A stretch of DNA of 64,000 nucleotides from Streptomyces sp. NBC_00536 (GTDB lineage Bacteria > Actinomycetota > Actinomycetes > Streptomycetales > Streptomycetaceae): positions 6,014,001 to 6,078,000 of the forward strand of contig NZ_CP107819.1 in assembly GCF_036346295.1 (NCBI RefSeq), given 5' to 3'. The translations under genes were made by a program, and so were the position numbers. The notes under the pieces are model-generated. The model was not told the origin of the DNA. It saw only the letters and a program-made list of their open reading frames with translations, and ran no database searches. Every line of letters begins with the position of its first letter. Position 1 is the first letter of the stretch. Below are positions 18,285 to 26,558 of this stretch, one piece after another.

Positions 18285-19247
18285 TCACTCGCCGCGGGTG
18301 AAGGTGCGCCGGTACTCGCTCGGCGTGGTGCGCAGGATGCGCTGGAAGTGCAGCCGCAGGTTGGAGCCGGTGCCGAGCCCCACGTCGGCGGCGATCTGCT
18401 CGACGCTCCGCTCCGAACGCTCCAGCAGCTCGCGGGCCAGGTCGATGCGGGCGCGCATGACCCACTGCATCGGGGTGTACCCGGTGTCCTCGGCGAAGCG
18501 CCGCGAGAAGGTGCGCGGCGACACCGCCGCGTGCCCGGCGAGCACCTCCAGCGTGAGCGGTTCGCCGAGCCGGTGCAGCGCCCACTCACGGGTGGCGGCG
18601 AACCGCTCGCCGAGCGGCTCGGGCACGCTGCGCGGTACGTACTGGGCCTGCCCGCCGCTGCGGTAGGGGGCCGCGACCAGCCGCCGGGCCGCGTGGTTGG
18701 AGGCGGCGACCCCGAGGTCGCCGCGCAGGATGTGCAGGCACAGGTCGATGCCCGAGGCGGCTCCGGCCGAGGTCAGCACGCTGCCCTCGTCGACGAACAG
18801 GACGTTCTCGTCGACCCGGACGAGCGGCCGCTTCGCCGCGAGCGCCCGCGTGTAGTGCCAGTGCGTGGTGGCGCGCTTCCCGTCGAGCAGCCCGGTGGCG
18901 GCGAGCGCGAAGGCGCCGGTGGAGATGGCGGCGAGCCGCGCCCCCCGGTGGTGGGCGGCGATCAGCGCGTCCACGACGGCCCGCGGCGGCTCGTCGCGGT
19001 CCGGGAACCGGTAGCCGGGGACGAAGACGATGTCGGCCCAGGCGAGGGCGTCGAGGCCGTGGGCGACGGCGTACGAGAGCCCGTCGCCGCCGGTCACGAG
19101 TCCGGGCGCCGCTCCGCAGACCCGCACCTCGTACGGCATGCTCGCGCGGGCCGAGAACACCTGGGCGGGGATGCCGACGTCGAGGGGCTTGGCACCTTCG
19201 AGGACCAGGACGGCGACGCGATGCGGGCGGGAGGACGGCACGGGCAA
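18285..19247 (-). CDS. GlxA family transcriptional regulator (DJ-1/PfpI plus AraC HTH)
   Basis: A 320-residue protein. Residues 8-185 form a DJ-1/PfpI, class I glutamine-amidotransferase-like domain (VAVLVLEGAKPLDV...ISTGAFALAATGLLDG). The usual nucleophile Cys is Thr in STGAF, so this is probably a sensor, not an enzyme. Residues 215-315 are an AraC-type double helix-turn-helix (VSPRTFSRRFAEDTGYTPMQWVMRARI...). Family members respond to small metabolites. It precedes the short gap gene on the same strand, so gap is the natural candidate target; that is inference. Confidence 0.9.
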   Translation of the reverse strand: MPVPSSRPHRVAVLVLEGAKPLDVGIPAQVFSARASMPYEVRVCGAAPGLVTGGDGLSYAVAHGLDALAWADIVFVPGYRFPDRDEPPRAVVDALIAAHHRGARLAAISTGAFALAATGLLDGKRATTHWHYTRALAAKRPLVRVDENVLFVDEGSVLTSAGAASGIDLCLHILRGDLGVAASNHAARRLVAAPYRSGGQAQYVPRSVPEPLGERFAATREWALHRLGEPLTLEVLAGHAAVSPRTFSRRFAEDTGYTPMQWVMRARIDLARELLERSERSVEQIAADVGLGTGSNLRLHFQRILRTTPSEYRRTFTRGE

Positions 19248-19315
19248 GAGGGTATGCCCCTTCCCTGCCCGGGTATCGCGTGCAGTGGCGGCCGGTGGGG
19301 GCGCAGACTCGCTCC

Positions 19316-19933
19316 ATGACGGACATGTGCGCGTTCCGGGAGGCGGTCGGCCGCTGGGCGGCCGGCGGTACCGGTGGACCGGCGGGTGAACTGGCCGGGC
19401 GGCTGGGGCTGCGGACGGCGGTGCTGCTGGAAGGGCCGAGCGACCTGGAGGCCGTCGAGGTGCTGGCCGCGCGGCGCGGGCTGGACCTGGCCGCCGAAGG
19501 CGTGTGCGCCGTGGCCATGGGCGGGGCGATGAGCATCGCCCGCTACGCGGGTCTGCTCGGGCCGCCCGGACTCGGTCTGCGCCTCAGGGGGCTGTGCGAC
19601 GAGGGCGAACAGGGCTTCTACGACCGGGGCCTGGACCGGGCCGGGGCGCCGCGTCGCGGCTTCTTCGTGTGCGTGGCGGACCTGGAGGACGAACTCATCC
19701 GCGCGCTGGGCACGGCACGGGTCGAGGAGATCATCCGGACCGAGGGCGACCTGCGGTCCTGGCAGACCTTCCTGCGCCAGCCCGCACAGCACGGGCGGCC
19801 CCGCGAGCGGCAGTTGCGGCGTTTCCTCGGCACGAAGAAGGGCCGGAAGATCCGCTACGGCCGCCTGCTGGCGGAGGCGCTCGGTCCCGCCCAGGTCCCG
19901 GCTCCGCTGGACGACCTCGTCCGGAGCCTGTGA
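19316..19933 (+). CDS. Stand-alone TOPRIM-domain (OLD-like) protein
   Basis: A 205-residue soluble protein starting at ATG 19316. Residues about 32-105 resemble a TOPRIM fold: the conserved acidic strand-turn VLLEGPSDLEAVEVLA, and a second acidic motif GLCDEGEQ in place of DxD. In OLD nucleases and topoisomerases TOPRIM binds Mg for strand cutting or joining. Here there is no ATPase or topoisomerase partner domain. The C-terminal half is helical and basic (RQLRRFLGTKKGRKIRYGRLL). Activity is unknown. It lies 0.7 kb upstream of recA, with a small secreted-protein gene between. Confidence 0.75.
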   Translation: MTDMCAFREAVGRWAAGGTGGPAGELAGRLGLRTAVLLEGPSDLEAVEVLAARRGLDLAAEGVCAVAMGGAMSIARYAGLLGPPGLGLRLRGLCDEGEQGFYDRGLDRAGAPRRGFFVCVADLEDELIRALGTARVEEIIRTEGDLRSWQTFLRQPAQHGRPRERQLRRFLGTKKGRKIRYGRLLAEALGPAQVPAPLDDLVRSL

Positions 19934-19997
19934 CCGGGTGGCCGGGTGGCCGGGTGACCGACGGGGCGATCGGGTGTCCGGGTGTCCGGGTGTCCGG

Positions 19998-20312
19998 CTA
20001 CTGGTCGGCCTCCTTGCAGGCGGTGACCGCGGTCGCGTGGGTCACGCCGCTCTGGGTCAGACCGGTCACGCACGCGTCCTGGGCGCCGGTCAGTGCGACG
20101 TAACACGAAGCGCGGACGCCTTCCGGAGCCTCGCCGCCCTTCAGCTCCCGCTCGGCCCGGTTGATGCAGGCCGAGACGTCCGTGTGGGCGGAGGCGGGGG
20201 CCGAGGCGTGGGCGGCCGCCTGGGCCGCGGGGGCGGCGAAGGCCGCGCCGCCGGTGGCCAGGGTCAGACCGGTGAGGACACTCGCGATACGGATACGGGT
20301 CGACGTGCGCAT
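19998..20312 (-). CDS. Small secreted protein with four cysteines
   Basis: A 104-residue precursor starting at ATG 20312 after a purine-rich AGGTAGG. A signal peptide (MRTSTRIRIASVLTGLTLATGGAAFA, cleavage near AQA) is followed by a mature part of about 70 residues with four Cys (SACINRAER, RASCYVAL, DACVTGL, VTACKEADQ), probably two disulfides. The spacing suggests a small helical extracellular protein. I do not recognise the family. It is transcribed away from recA. Confidence 0.72.
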   Translation of the reverse strand: MRTSTRIRIASVLTGLTLATGGAAFAAPAAQAAAHASAPASAHTDVSACINRAERELKGGEAPEGVRASCYVALTGAQDACVTGLTQSGVTHATAVTACKEADQ

Positions 20313-20463
20313 GGGACCTACCTGCTCTCCGGGATCGCCGCGCGGCCCGGCCCCCGCGCCGGACCGGCTCGGCTGGGCTTTCCCTCCCTCATCGATTCCC
20401 TCCCCCATCCGACGCTAGAGCAGCCCCCTGCCGCCCGCACCCGCTGGGTCGGGCGTGGCGCGC

Positions 20464-20498
20464 TTGACAGGGAAATCGAACATCCATTCTGATGGGTT
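20464..20498 (+). promoter_or_regulatory. recA promoter with SOS-like LexA box
   Basis: TTGACA at 20464-20469 is a consensus -35. GAACATCCATTC at 20478-20489 lies between it and the expected -10 and resembles the actinobacterial/Bacillus LexA box (GAAC-N4-GTTC with one base changed). A near-identical element has been described in front of S. lividans recA. LexA bound here would cover the promoter spacer. The leader to the ATG at 20595 is about 100 nt. Confidence 0.75.
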
Positions 20499-20594
20499 GT
20501 CCACAGGCGAACCGTGCGTGGGAGCGCGTTGTCAGTGGCAGGCGTTAGCGTCAATGGCGTGAAGCGATCGACTCAAGCAAATCGGGTGGAACCC

Positions 20595-21722
20595 ATGGCA
20601 GGCACCGACCGCGAGAAGGCGCTCGACGCAGCGCTCGCGCAGATTGAACGACAGTTCGGCAAGGGCGCGGTCATGCGCCTCGGCGACAAGCCGAACGAAC
20701 CCATTGACGTCATCCCCACCGGGTCGACCGCGCTGGACATCGCGCTCGGTGTCGGCGGGCTGCCGCGCGGCCGTGTGGTGGAGGTCTACGGGCCGGAGTC
20801 CTCCGGTAAGACGACCCTGACCCTGCATGCCGTGGCCAACGCGCAGAAGGCCGGCGGCACCGTCGCCTTCGTCGACGCCGAGCACGCGCTCGACCCCGAG
20901 TACGCGAAGGCCCTGGGCGTCGACACCGACAACCTCATCCTGTCCCAGCCGGACACCGGTGAGCAGGCGCTGGAGATCGTGGACATGCTGGTCCGCTCCG
21001 GTGCCCTCGACCTCATCGTCATCGACTCCGTCGCGGCCCTCGTGCCGCGCGCGGAGATCGAGGGTGAGATGGGCGACTCGCACGTGGGTCTCCAGGCCCG
21101 CCTGATGAGCCAGGCCCTCCGCAAGATCACCGGTGCGCTCAACCAGTCCAAGACCACCGCGATCTTCATCAACCAGCTCCGCGAGAAGATCGGTGTGATG
21201 TTCGGCTCGCCGGAGACCACCACCGGTGGCCGCGCGCTGAAGTTCTACGCCTCGGTGCGTCTGGACATCCGCCGGATCGAGACCCTCAAGGACGGCACGG
21301 ACGCGGTCGGCAACCGCACCCGCGTCAAGGTCGTCAAGAACAAGGTCGCGCCGCCCTTCAAGCAGGCCGAGTTCGACATCCTCTACGGCCACGGGATCAG
21401 CCGCGAGGGCGGCCTGATCGACATGGGCGTGGAGCACGGCTTCGTCCGCAAGGCCGGTGCCTGGTACACGTACGAGGGCGACCAGCTCGGCCAGGGCAAG
21501 GAGAACGCGCGCAAGTTCCTGTGCGACAACCCCGACCTCTCGGACGAGATCGAGAAGAAGATCAAGGAGAAGCTGGGCGTGGGCATCCGCAAGGCCCCCG
21601 GCGCCGAGCCCGGTCCTGACGCGGCGGGCGGCGCGGCCCCGGCGGCCGATGACGCGGCCAAGACCGTTCCCGCTCCGGCGACGAAGGCCAAGACGGCCAA
21701 GGCCGCCGTAGCCAAGAGCTGA
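20595..21722 (+). CDS. recA: Recombinase A
   Basis: A 375-residue RecA, the length of Streptomyces RecA. Walker A GPESSGKT is at 66-73, and the DNA-binding loops are intact around [10 protein letters not shown] and the [17 protein letters not shown] segment. It starts at ATG 20595 ([10 protein letters not shown]). The C-terminal tail after residue 335 is Ala/Lys/Pro-rich instead of acidic, which is common in streptomycetes. It forms filaments on single-stranded DNA, drives strand exchange and stimulates LexA self-cleavage. recX follows after 2 bp. Confidence 0.99.
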   Translation: MAGTDREKALDAALAQIERQFGKGAVMRLGDKPNEPIDVIPTGSTALDIALGVGGLPRGRVVEVYGPESSGKTTLTLHAVANAQKAGGTVAFVDAEHALDPEYAKALGVDTDNLILSQPDTGEQALEIVDMLVRSGALDLIVIDSVAALVPRAEIEGEMGDSHVGLQARLMSQALRKITGALNQSKTTAIFINQLREKIGVMFGSPETTTGGRALKFYASVRLDIRRIETLKDGTDAVGNRTRVKVVKNKVAPPFKQAEFDILYGHGISREGGLIDMGVEHGFVRKAGAWYTYEGDQLGQGKENARKFLCDNPDLSDEIEKKIKEKLGVGIRKAPGAEPGPDAAGGAAPAADDAAKTVPAPATKAKTAKAAVAKS

Positions 21723-21724
21723 CC

Positions 21725-22297
21725 GTGCGGGAGCAGAACGGGGCGGGTGGTTCCGGCACGCCGAGAGCCGAGCGGGGACTGTCGCCCCAGAGCCCCGAAG
21801 AGCAGGCGCGGGCGATCTGCCTGCGTCTGCTCACCGGGTCGCCGCGCACCCGGCAGCAGCTCGCGGACGCCCTGGAGAAGCGGGACATCCCCGAGGAGGT
21901 GTCACAGCAGGTCCTCTCCCGGTTCGAGGAGGTGGGCCTGATCGACGACGCAGCCTTCGCCGGGGCGTGGGTCGAGTCCCGGCACCACAGCCGTGGCCTC
22001 GCCCGCCGGGCGCTCGCCCGCGAGCTGCGTACCAAGGGGGTGCACGCGACCCTGGTCGACGAGGCCCTGGAGCAGCTCGACTCCGAGCAGGAGGAGCGGA
22101 CGGCCCGGGAGCTGGTGGAGCGCAAGCTGCGCGGGACCCGGGGGCTGGAGCGGGACAAGCGGATCCGCCGCCTCGCCGGAATGCTGGCCCGCAAGGGCTA
22201 CGGGGAGGGCATGGCCCTGCGGGTGGTGCGGCGCGCCCTCGAAGAGGAGGGCGAGGACGTGGACGACCTCGGTGGCCCGGAGTACCGGGCGTTCTGA
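21725..22297 (+). CDS. recX: Recombination regulator RecX
   Basis: A 190-residue helical-repeat protein beginning with GTG two bases after the recA stop, so co-transcribed and probably translationally coupled. Three RecX repeats are visible (ARAICLRLLTGSPRTRQQLADAL..., GLARRALARELRTKGV, KRIRRLAGMLARKGYGEGMALRVV). RecX binds RecA filaments and limits RecA activity; in Streptomyces it tempers recA overexpression. The N-terminal 30 residues are poorly conserved and charged. Confidence 0.96.
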   Translation: MREQNGAGGSGTPRAERGLSPQSPEEQARAICLRLLTGSPRTRQQLADALEKRDIPEEVSQQVLSRFEEVGLIDDAAFAGAWVESRHHSRGLARRALARELRTKGVHATLVDEALEQLDSEQEERTARELVERKLRGTRGLERDKRIRRLAGMLARKGYGEGMALRVVRRALEEEGEDVDDLGGPEYRAF

Positions 22298-22410
22298 CCC
22301 GCCCCGGCGGCGCCCGGGCCGCCCCCGCGGCGGGGTAGGGGTAGCCCCCGGGCCGGGACGCCGGGGCGCTCCACTGCTCAACAGGGGTCCTGAACAGCAG
22401 AGTTACCCGC

Positions 22411-24975
22411 ATGATGCTGCGTTACGCCCTTCAGAGCGTCCGGGACCGCACAGCCGGTTTCCTCGGCGCCTTCGTCGCCCTCCTGTGCGCGGCGGCCCTG
22501 ATCACCGCCTGCGGCACCCTCCTCGAAACGGGCCTGCGCGGAGCGATCGCCACCGAGCGCTACGCGGGCGCCCCGGTGATCGTCTCCGCCGACCAGAACG
22601 TGCACGAGCGGTCGGTCGCGGAGAAGAAGGGCAAGACCAAGGTCAAGGAGAAGGCCAAGCCCGTCGCCGACCGGGCCTGGCTGCCGGCCGCCACCCTCGA
22701 CACCGTGCGGGCCGTGCCCGGGGTCGCGCAGGCGGTCCCCGAGCTGACCTTCCAGGCCGTCCCCCTGGTGGCACACGGCACCGGCAAGCGCTCCTACGGG
22801 CACGCCTGGGAATCCGCCGCCCTCACCCCCTTCACCCTGGCCGAGGGGCAGCCCCCGCGCGGCGCCGGTGAGGTGGTCGTCGACCGCGAGCTGGCCGCCC
22901 TGGCCGGGCTGCGGCCCGGCTCCCCGCTCACCGTCCAGGCCACCGCGGAAGCGCGTACGTACACCGTCAGCGGCATCGCCCGGGCGGCGGACCCGGCCCG
23001 CGCCGGGGCGGGCGCCGACGCGCTGGGCCACCAGACCTCGCTGTTCTTCGACTCCGGCGAGGCCCGCCGGCTCGCCGCCCGCGACGGACGGATCACCGCG
23101 ATCGGCGTCCTGCCCCGCCCCGGGGTCAGCGCCGCCGCACTGGCCGCGCAGGTCGGCGAGGCCCTGGCCGGAACCACCGCCCAGGTGTCCCGCGGCGTGG
23201 ACCGCGGCCCCGTCGAGTTCCTCGACGCGGCGGGCGCGCGCACCAAGCTCGTCTCCATGGGCGGAGCGATGGGCGGCACCTCCCTCCTCGTCGCCGTCCT
23301 CGTCGTCGTCGGCACCTTCGCCCTCTCCGTCCAGCAGCGCCACCGCGAACTCGCCCTGCTGCGGGCCATCGCCGCCACCCCCCGCCAGCTGCGCCGGATG
23401 CTCGGCCGCGAGGCCCTGGTCGTCGGCCTCGCCGCCGGTGTGCCCGGCGCCCTGGCCGGACTGCCGCTCGCCGCCTGGCTGCACGGCCGGTTCATCGCCA
23501 CCGGCGCGGTGCCGGCCACCCTGGAGCGCACCGCCGGGATCTTCCCCATGGCCGCCGCCGTCGCCGCCACCCTGCTCGGCGCCTGGACCGCCGCCCGGAT
23601 CACCGGCCGCCGGATCGCCCGGATCCGTCCGGCCGAAGCCCTCGCCGAAGCCGCGGTCGAGCGCGCCCGGCCCGCCTGGACCCGGATCGTCATCGGCACG
23701 CTGCTGCTGGCGGGCGGCGCGGTCCTGGTCGCGGTCCTCTCCACGCTGCGCACCGAACCCGCCTCCACCCCGGTCACCTTCCTCGCGGTGGTGGTCCTCG
23801 CCGGGGCGGTCTCGCTGCTGGGCCCGCTGCTGGTGCGCGCCGCGACCGCGCTGCTGGCCGGCCCGCTGCGGCTGACCGGCGAGAACGGCCGCCTGGCCAC
23901 CGCCAACCTGCGCGGCAACGCCACCCGGATGGCCTCCGCCGTCACCCCGCTCGCGCTGCTCGTCGGGATGACCTGCACGGTGCTCTTCGTCACCCCGACC
24001 CTCGGCGACGCGGCCCGGAGCCAGGCCCGTGCGGGCGTACGGGCCCCCTGGCTGCTCGCCGGGCAGGGGCCGGGCGTCACCGCCGGGGCCGCCGCGAGGA
24101 TCCGCAGCACGCCAGGGGTCACCGCCGCCACCGAGCTGGTGGGCACCACCGTCCGGGTGGGCCTGACCAAGTACGCGGCCCAGGGCGTCACCCCGGAGGG
24201 GCTCACCCGCACCTGGGACCCGGAGGTCACCGCGGGCAGCCTCGACGGCTTCGGGCCGGGCAGCGCCGCCGTCAGCGAACTGGCCGCCGAACAGCTGGGC
24301 CTGAAGACCGGCGGCCCGCTCACCCTGACCCTGGGCGACGGGACCCCCGTCACGGTGACCGTCGCCGCCGTCTACGCCCGGGGCCTCGGCTTCGGTGACC
24401 TGACCCTGGCGCACGACCTGGTGGCCGCGCACGTGGACAACCCGCTGGCCGGCGGCGTACTGGTGGCGACCGAACCGGGCACCGGGCGGGAGCAGCTGGC
24501 CGCCGCGCTTAAGGAGTTCCCGGGCACGGTCGTGCTGAGCGCCGCCGACGCCGACGGGGCGCGGGCCGAGCGGCAGGACGCGCAGGCGGAGGTGAACCTG
24601 CTCGCGATGGGTCTGGTCCTCGCCTTCACCGCGATCGCGGTGGTCAACACGCTGGCGATGTCCACGGCGGAACGGTTCCGCGAGTTCGCGATGCTGCGCC
24701 TGGCCGGGGCCACCCGCCGCCAGGTCCTGCGGATGCTGCGCACCGAGGCCCTCGCCGTCCTGCTGATCGGGGCGGGGCTGGGGTCGGGGATCGCGCTCGC
24801 GGTGCTGATCGCCTTCAGCGTCGGGATGACGGGGCGCGCGGCCCCGGCGGTGCTGCCGCTGGTCTACGGGGTGGTGGTCGGCGCCGCCGGGCTCCTGGCC
24901 CTGGTCGCCACCGCCCTGCCGGGCCGTTTCGCCCTGCGAGTGCGGCCGGTGGAGGTGGCCTCGGCCAAGGGCTAG
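22411..24975 (+). CDS. ABC transporter permease, FtsX/MacB type, without adjacent ATPase
   Basis: An 854-residue protein with a single N-terminal membrane segment (FLGAFVALLCAAALITACG), a periplasmic-type domain, then two FtsX-like blocks. Membrane segments lie near residues 285-305, 335-360, 375-395, 430-450, 455-480, 510-530, 730-750, 785-815 and 820-845. The motif RHRELALLRAIAATPRQLRRMLGREA and its second copy REFAMLRLAGATRRQVLRMLRTEAL are the coupling segments for an ABC ATPase. No such ATPase gene is next to it. The ribosome-binding site is weak and either ATG (22411 or 22414) could be used. Probable role: lipoprotein or peptide extrusion. Confidence 0.85.
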   Translation: MMLRYALQSVRDRTAGFLGAFVALLCAAALITACGTLLETGLRGAIATERYAGAPVIVSADQNVHERSVAEKKGKTKVKEKAKPVADRAWLPAATLDTVRAVPGVAQAVPELTFQAVPLVAHGTGKRSYGHAWESAALTPFTLAEGQPPRGAGEVVVDRELAALAGLRPGSPLTVQATAEARTYTVSGIARAADPARAGAGADALGHQTSLFFDSGEARRLAARDGRITAIGVLPRPGVSAAALAAQVGEALAGTTAQVSRGVDRGPVEFLDAAGARTKLVSMGGAMGGTSLLVAVLVVVGTFALSVQQRHRELALLRAIAATPRQLRRMLGREALVVGLAAGVPGALAGLPLAAWLHGRFIATGAVPATLERTAGIFPMAAAVAATLLGAWTAARITGRRIARIRPAEALAEAAVERARPAWTRIVIGTLLLAGGAVLVAVLSTLRTEPASTPVTFLAVVVLAGAVSLLGPLLVRAATALLAGPLRLTGENGRLATANLRGNATRMASAVTPLALLVGMTCTVLFVTPTLGDAARSQARAGVRAPWLLAGQGPGVTAGAAARIRSTPGVTAATELVGTTVRVGLTKYAAQGVTPEGLTRTWDPEVTAGSLDGFGPGSAAVSELAAEQLGLKTGGPLTLTLGDGTPVTVTVAAVYARGLGFGDLTLAHDLVAAHVDNPLAGGVLVATEPGTGREQLAAALKEFPGTVVLSAADADGARAERQDAQAEVNLLAMGLVLAFTAIAVVNTLAMSTAERFREFAMLRLAGATRRQVLRMLRTEALAVLLIGAGLGSGIALAVLIAFSVGMTGRAAPAVLPLVYGVVVGAAGLLALVATALPGRFALRVRPVEVASAKG

Positions 24976-25406
24976 CCGCCGCTACGAGAGCCAGGGCGCC
25001 CGGACCCCGGCCGGAGCCGGTCGTCCCCTCCGGGGGCGCCTCAAACGCCGGCGGGGCTGAAATGCTCGGCCCCGGCGGCAAAGGGCCCTTGTACGACGCC
25101 GCCCGGACCCCGGCCGGAGCCGGTCATCCCCTCCGGGGGCGCCTCAAACGCCGGCGAGGCTGAAATGCCCGGCCCCGGCGGCAGAGGGCCGTTGTACGCC
25201 GCCGCGTGGAGCCTGGCCCGAGCCGGTCGTCCCCTCCGGGGGGCCTCGAACTCCCCCAGCTACCGCTGGGAGGGGCCCCCGGGCGAGGCTGAAATGCCCG
25301 CGCCCGGAGCCAATCCCAGCCTCGCCGGCGATTGAGGCGCCCCCGGAGGGCAGACGGGCCGGCACGGGGCCGCCAGCCCGGGCGGGGCGGCGGTCCGCGC
25401 AGGCCG
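24976..25406. repeat. Gene-free region with 103-bp tandem array of Streptomyces intergenic repeat
   Basis: Two 103-bp units (24999-25101 and 25102-25204) are almost identical. A third diverged unit starts at 25205, interrupted by an unrelated stem-loop (GGAGGGG / CCCCTCC region near 25250-25285). An inverted copy of the core lies at about 25313-25345. The core reads GCCTCAAACGCCGGCGAGGC followed by TGAAA, a palindromic element scattered widely through Streptomyces intergenic regions. No credible gene is present. The array sits between the permease and rhodanese 3' ends and may act as a bidirectional terminator. Confidence 0.85.
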
Positions 25407-25814
25407 TCAGTCCGCGGCCGTCACGGGGAGGCCCGCCGCCTTCCAGGCCTGGAAGCCGCCGGTCAGGTCCGTGGCCCGGGTCAGGCCCAGGGCGTGGAGG
25501 GAGGCCGCCGCCAGGGTGGAGGCGTAGCCCTCGTTGCAGATCACGACGATCCGCAGGTCGTGGGAGGTGGCCTCGGGGACGCGGTGGCTGCCCCGCGGGT
25601 CGAGGCGCCATTCCAGTTCGTTGCGCTCGATCACCAGCGCGCCCGGGATCAGGCCGTCCCGCTCGCGCAGCGCCTGGTAGCGGATGTCCACCAGCAGGGC
25701 GCCGCCCAGGGAGGCGGAGTGGGCCGCGGCGGGCCCGATCCGCTCGTACGTCGCGCGGACCCGCTCCAGCAGTTCGTCGATGCCGACGGGCGCGGCGCCG
25801 GGGGTGGCGCTCAC
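25407..25814 (-). CDS. Rhodanese-like sulfurtransferase
   Basis: A 135-residue single-domain rhodanese. The active-site loop is CNEGYAS with catalytic C93, preceded by the strand DLRIVVI; LVDIRYQALRERDGLIPGALVI is the CDC25/rhodanese signature, and the C-terminal TGGFQAWKAAGLPV is typical. It moves sulfane sulfur through a Cys persulfide. Its GTG start (25814) overlaps the stop of the cysteine dioxygenase gene (GTGA), so the two are coupled in one operon. This fits disposal or recycling of cysteine sulfur. Confidence 0.93.
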   Translation of the reverse strand: MSATPGAAPVGIDELLERVRATYERIGPAAAHSASLGGALLVDIRYQALRERDGLIPGALVIERNELEWRLDPRGSHRVPEATSHDLRIVVICNEGYASTLAAASLHALGLTRATDLTGGFQAWKAAGLPVTAAD

Positions 25815-26371
25815 TGCCAGTCCGCCGGGCGCTCGACCTGCTCCAGGGTCAGCACGGCCCCGCTGCGGCTGTACCGGCGGATCAGCGGGAGCGGCGGGTA
25901 GTAGGCGTGGACCGAGACGGCGTGTTCGGCGGGGGAGGCGTTCAGCACCTCGTGCACGTGGTGCTCGCCGAAGGCGCGCCCGGTGCCCGCGCCCAGGGTG
26001 CGGGTGCGGTCCAGACCGGAGGCCAGGTGCAGGGACTTCCACCCCTCCGACGGCAGCCGGACGGACAGGGAGTGCTCGGTGAGGCTGCCGCGCGCGGTGG
26101 CGAAGGCCCCGCGAGACTCGGCGTGGTCGTGCCAGCCGGTGCCGGTGCCCGGCGGCCAGCCGATCAGCCAGGCCTCGCTGCCGCCCGGGCCGTCGAGACG
26201 CACCCAGGTCCGGCCTTCGGGGTCGAGGGGGAGCGAGTCGATCAGCGCGGAGTCGGCGGCGGTCCGCCGGGCGAAGTCGAGCAGTTCGGCCGCGCCCGGG
26301 CCGGTGGCGGAGGGGCCGGTGGCGGAGGGGTCCGCGGCCGCCGGGGCATGGCTGAGCAGGGGTGCAGACAT
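25811..26371 (-). CDS. Cysteine dioxygenase family protein
   Basis: A 186-residue cupin of the cysteine dioxygenase family. Iron ligands are visible as H81 and H83 (GTGWHDHAESRGAF) and a third His in FGEHHVHEVLN (H138 or H140). The reaction is oxidation of cysteine by O2 to cysteine sulfinate, the first step of cysteine catabolism. The N-terminal 27 residues include a short duplicated PSATG segment. Its own ribosome-binding site is weak (AGGACGG about 12 bases from the ATG at 26371). A cysteine-rich mini-ORF lies 60 bp upstream. The rhodanese gene overlaps its end. Confidence 0.92.
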   Translation of the reverse strand: MSAPLLSHAPAAADPSATGPSATGPGAAELLDFARRTAADSALIDSLPLDPEGRTWVRLDGPGGSEAWLIGWPPGTGTGWHDHAESRGAFATARGSLTEHSLSVRLPSEGWKSLHLASGLDRTRTLGAGTGRAFGEHHVHEVLNASPAEHAVSVHAYYPPLPLIRRYSRSGAVLTLEQVERPADWQ

Positions 26372-26431
26372 GGGGAATGACCGTCCTGGGAGTTCGCGAA
26401 AGCGCGCGGGGGCGCGCGGGAAGGAGGCGAG

Positions 26432-26479
26432 TCAGCAGGAAGGGCGACAGACGCAGCCCGCATAGCGGAGGAGGTCCAT
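26432..26479 (-). CDS. Putative cysteine-sensing leader peptide MDLLRYAGCVCRPSC
   Basis: A 15-codon ORF with ATG at 26479, a strong ribosome-binding site GGAGGG six bases upstream, and stop TGA at 26432-26434. Three of its last seven codons are Cys (positions 9, 11, 15), and the final Cys sits directly before the stop. Short Cys-rich upstream ORFs control sulfur genes in actinobacteria by ribosome pausing when Cys-tRNA is low (shown in mycobacteria). The gene 60 bp downstream is cysteine dioxygenase. A GC-rich hairpin (26402-26417: GCGCGC-GGGG-GCGCGC) lies between them. No direct expression evidence exists. Confidence 0.72.
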   Translation of the reverse strand: MDLLRYAGCVCRPSC

Positions 26480-26558
26480 GTGGACCCTCCGCCACAGGCG
26501 TACGTCGTGACCGGTCATGTCCGCGAGTGAACCACGGGCGGACATGAGGGTCAATCGA

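Noticed and set aside
24999..25345. Possible CRISPR array or mobile element from regular repeats
   Set aside because: Units are 103 bp and adjacent with no unique spacers or cas genes; the core is the common Streptomyces intergenic palindrome, with no transposase.
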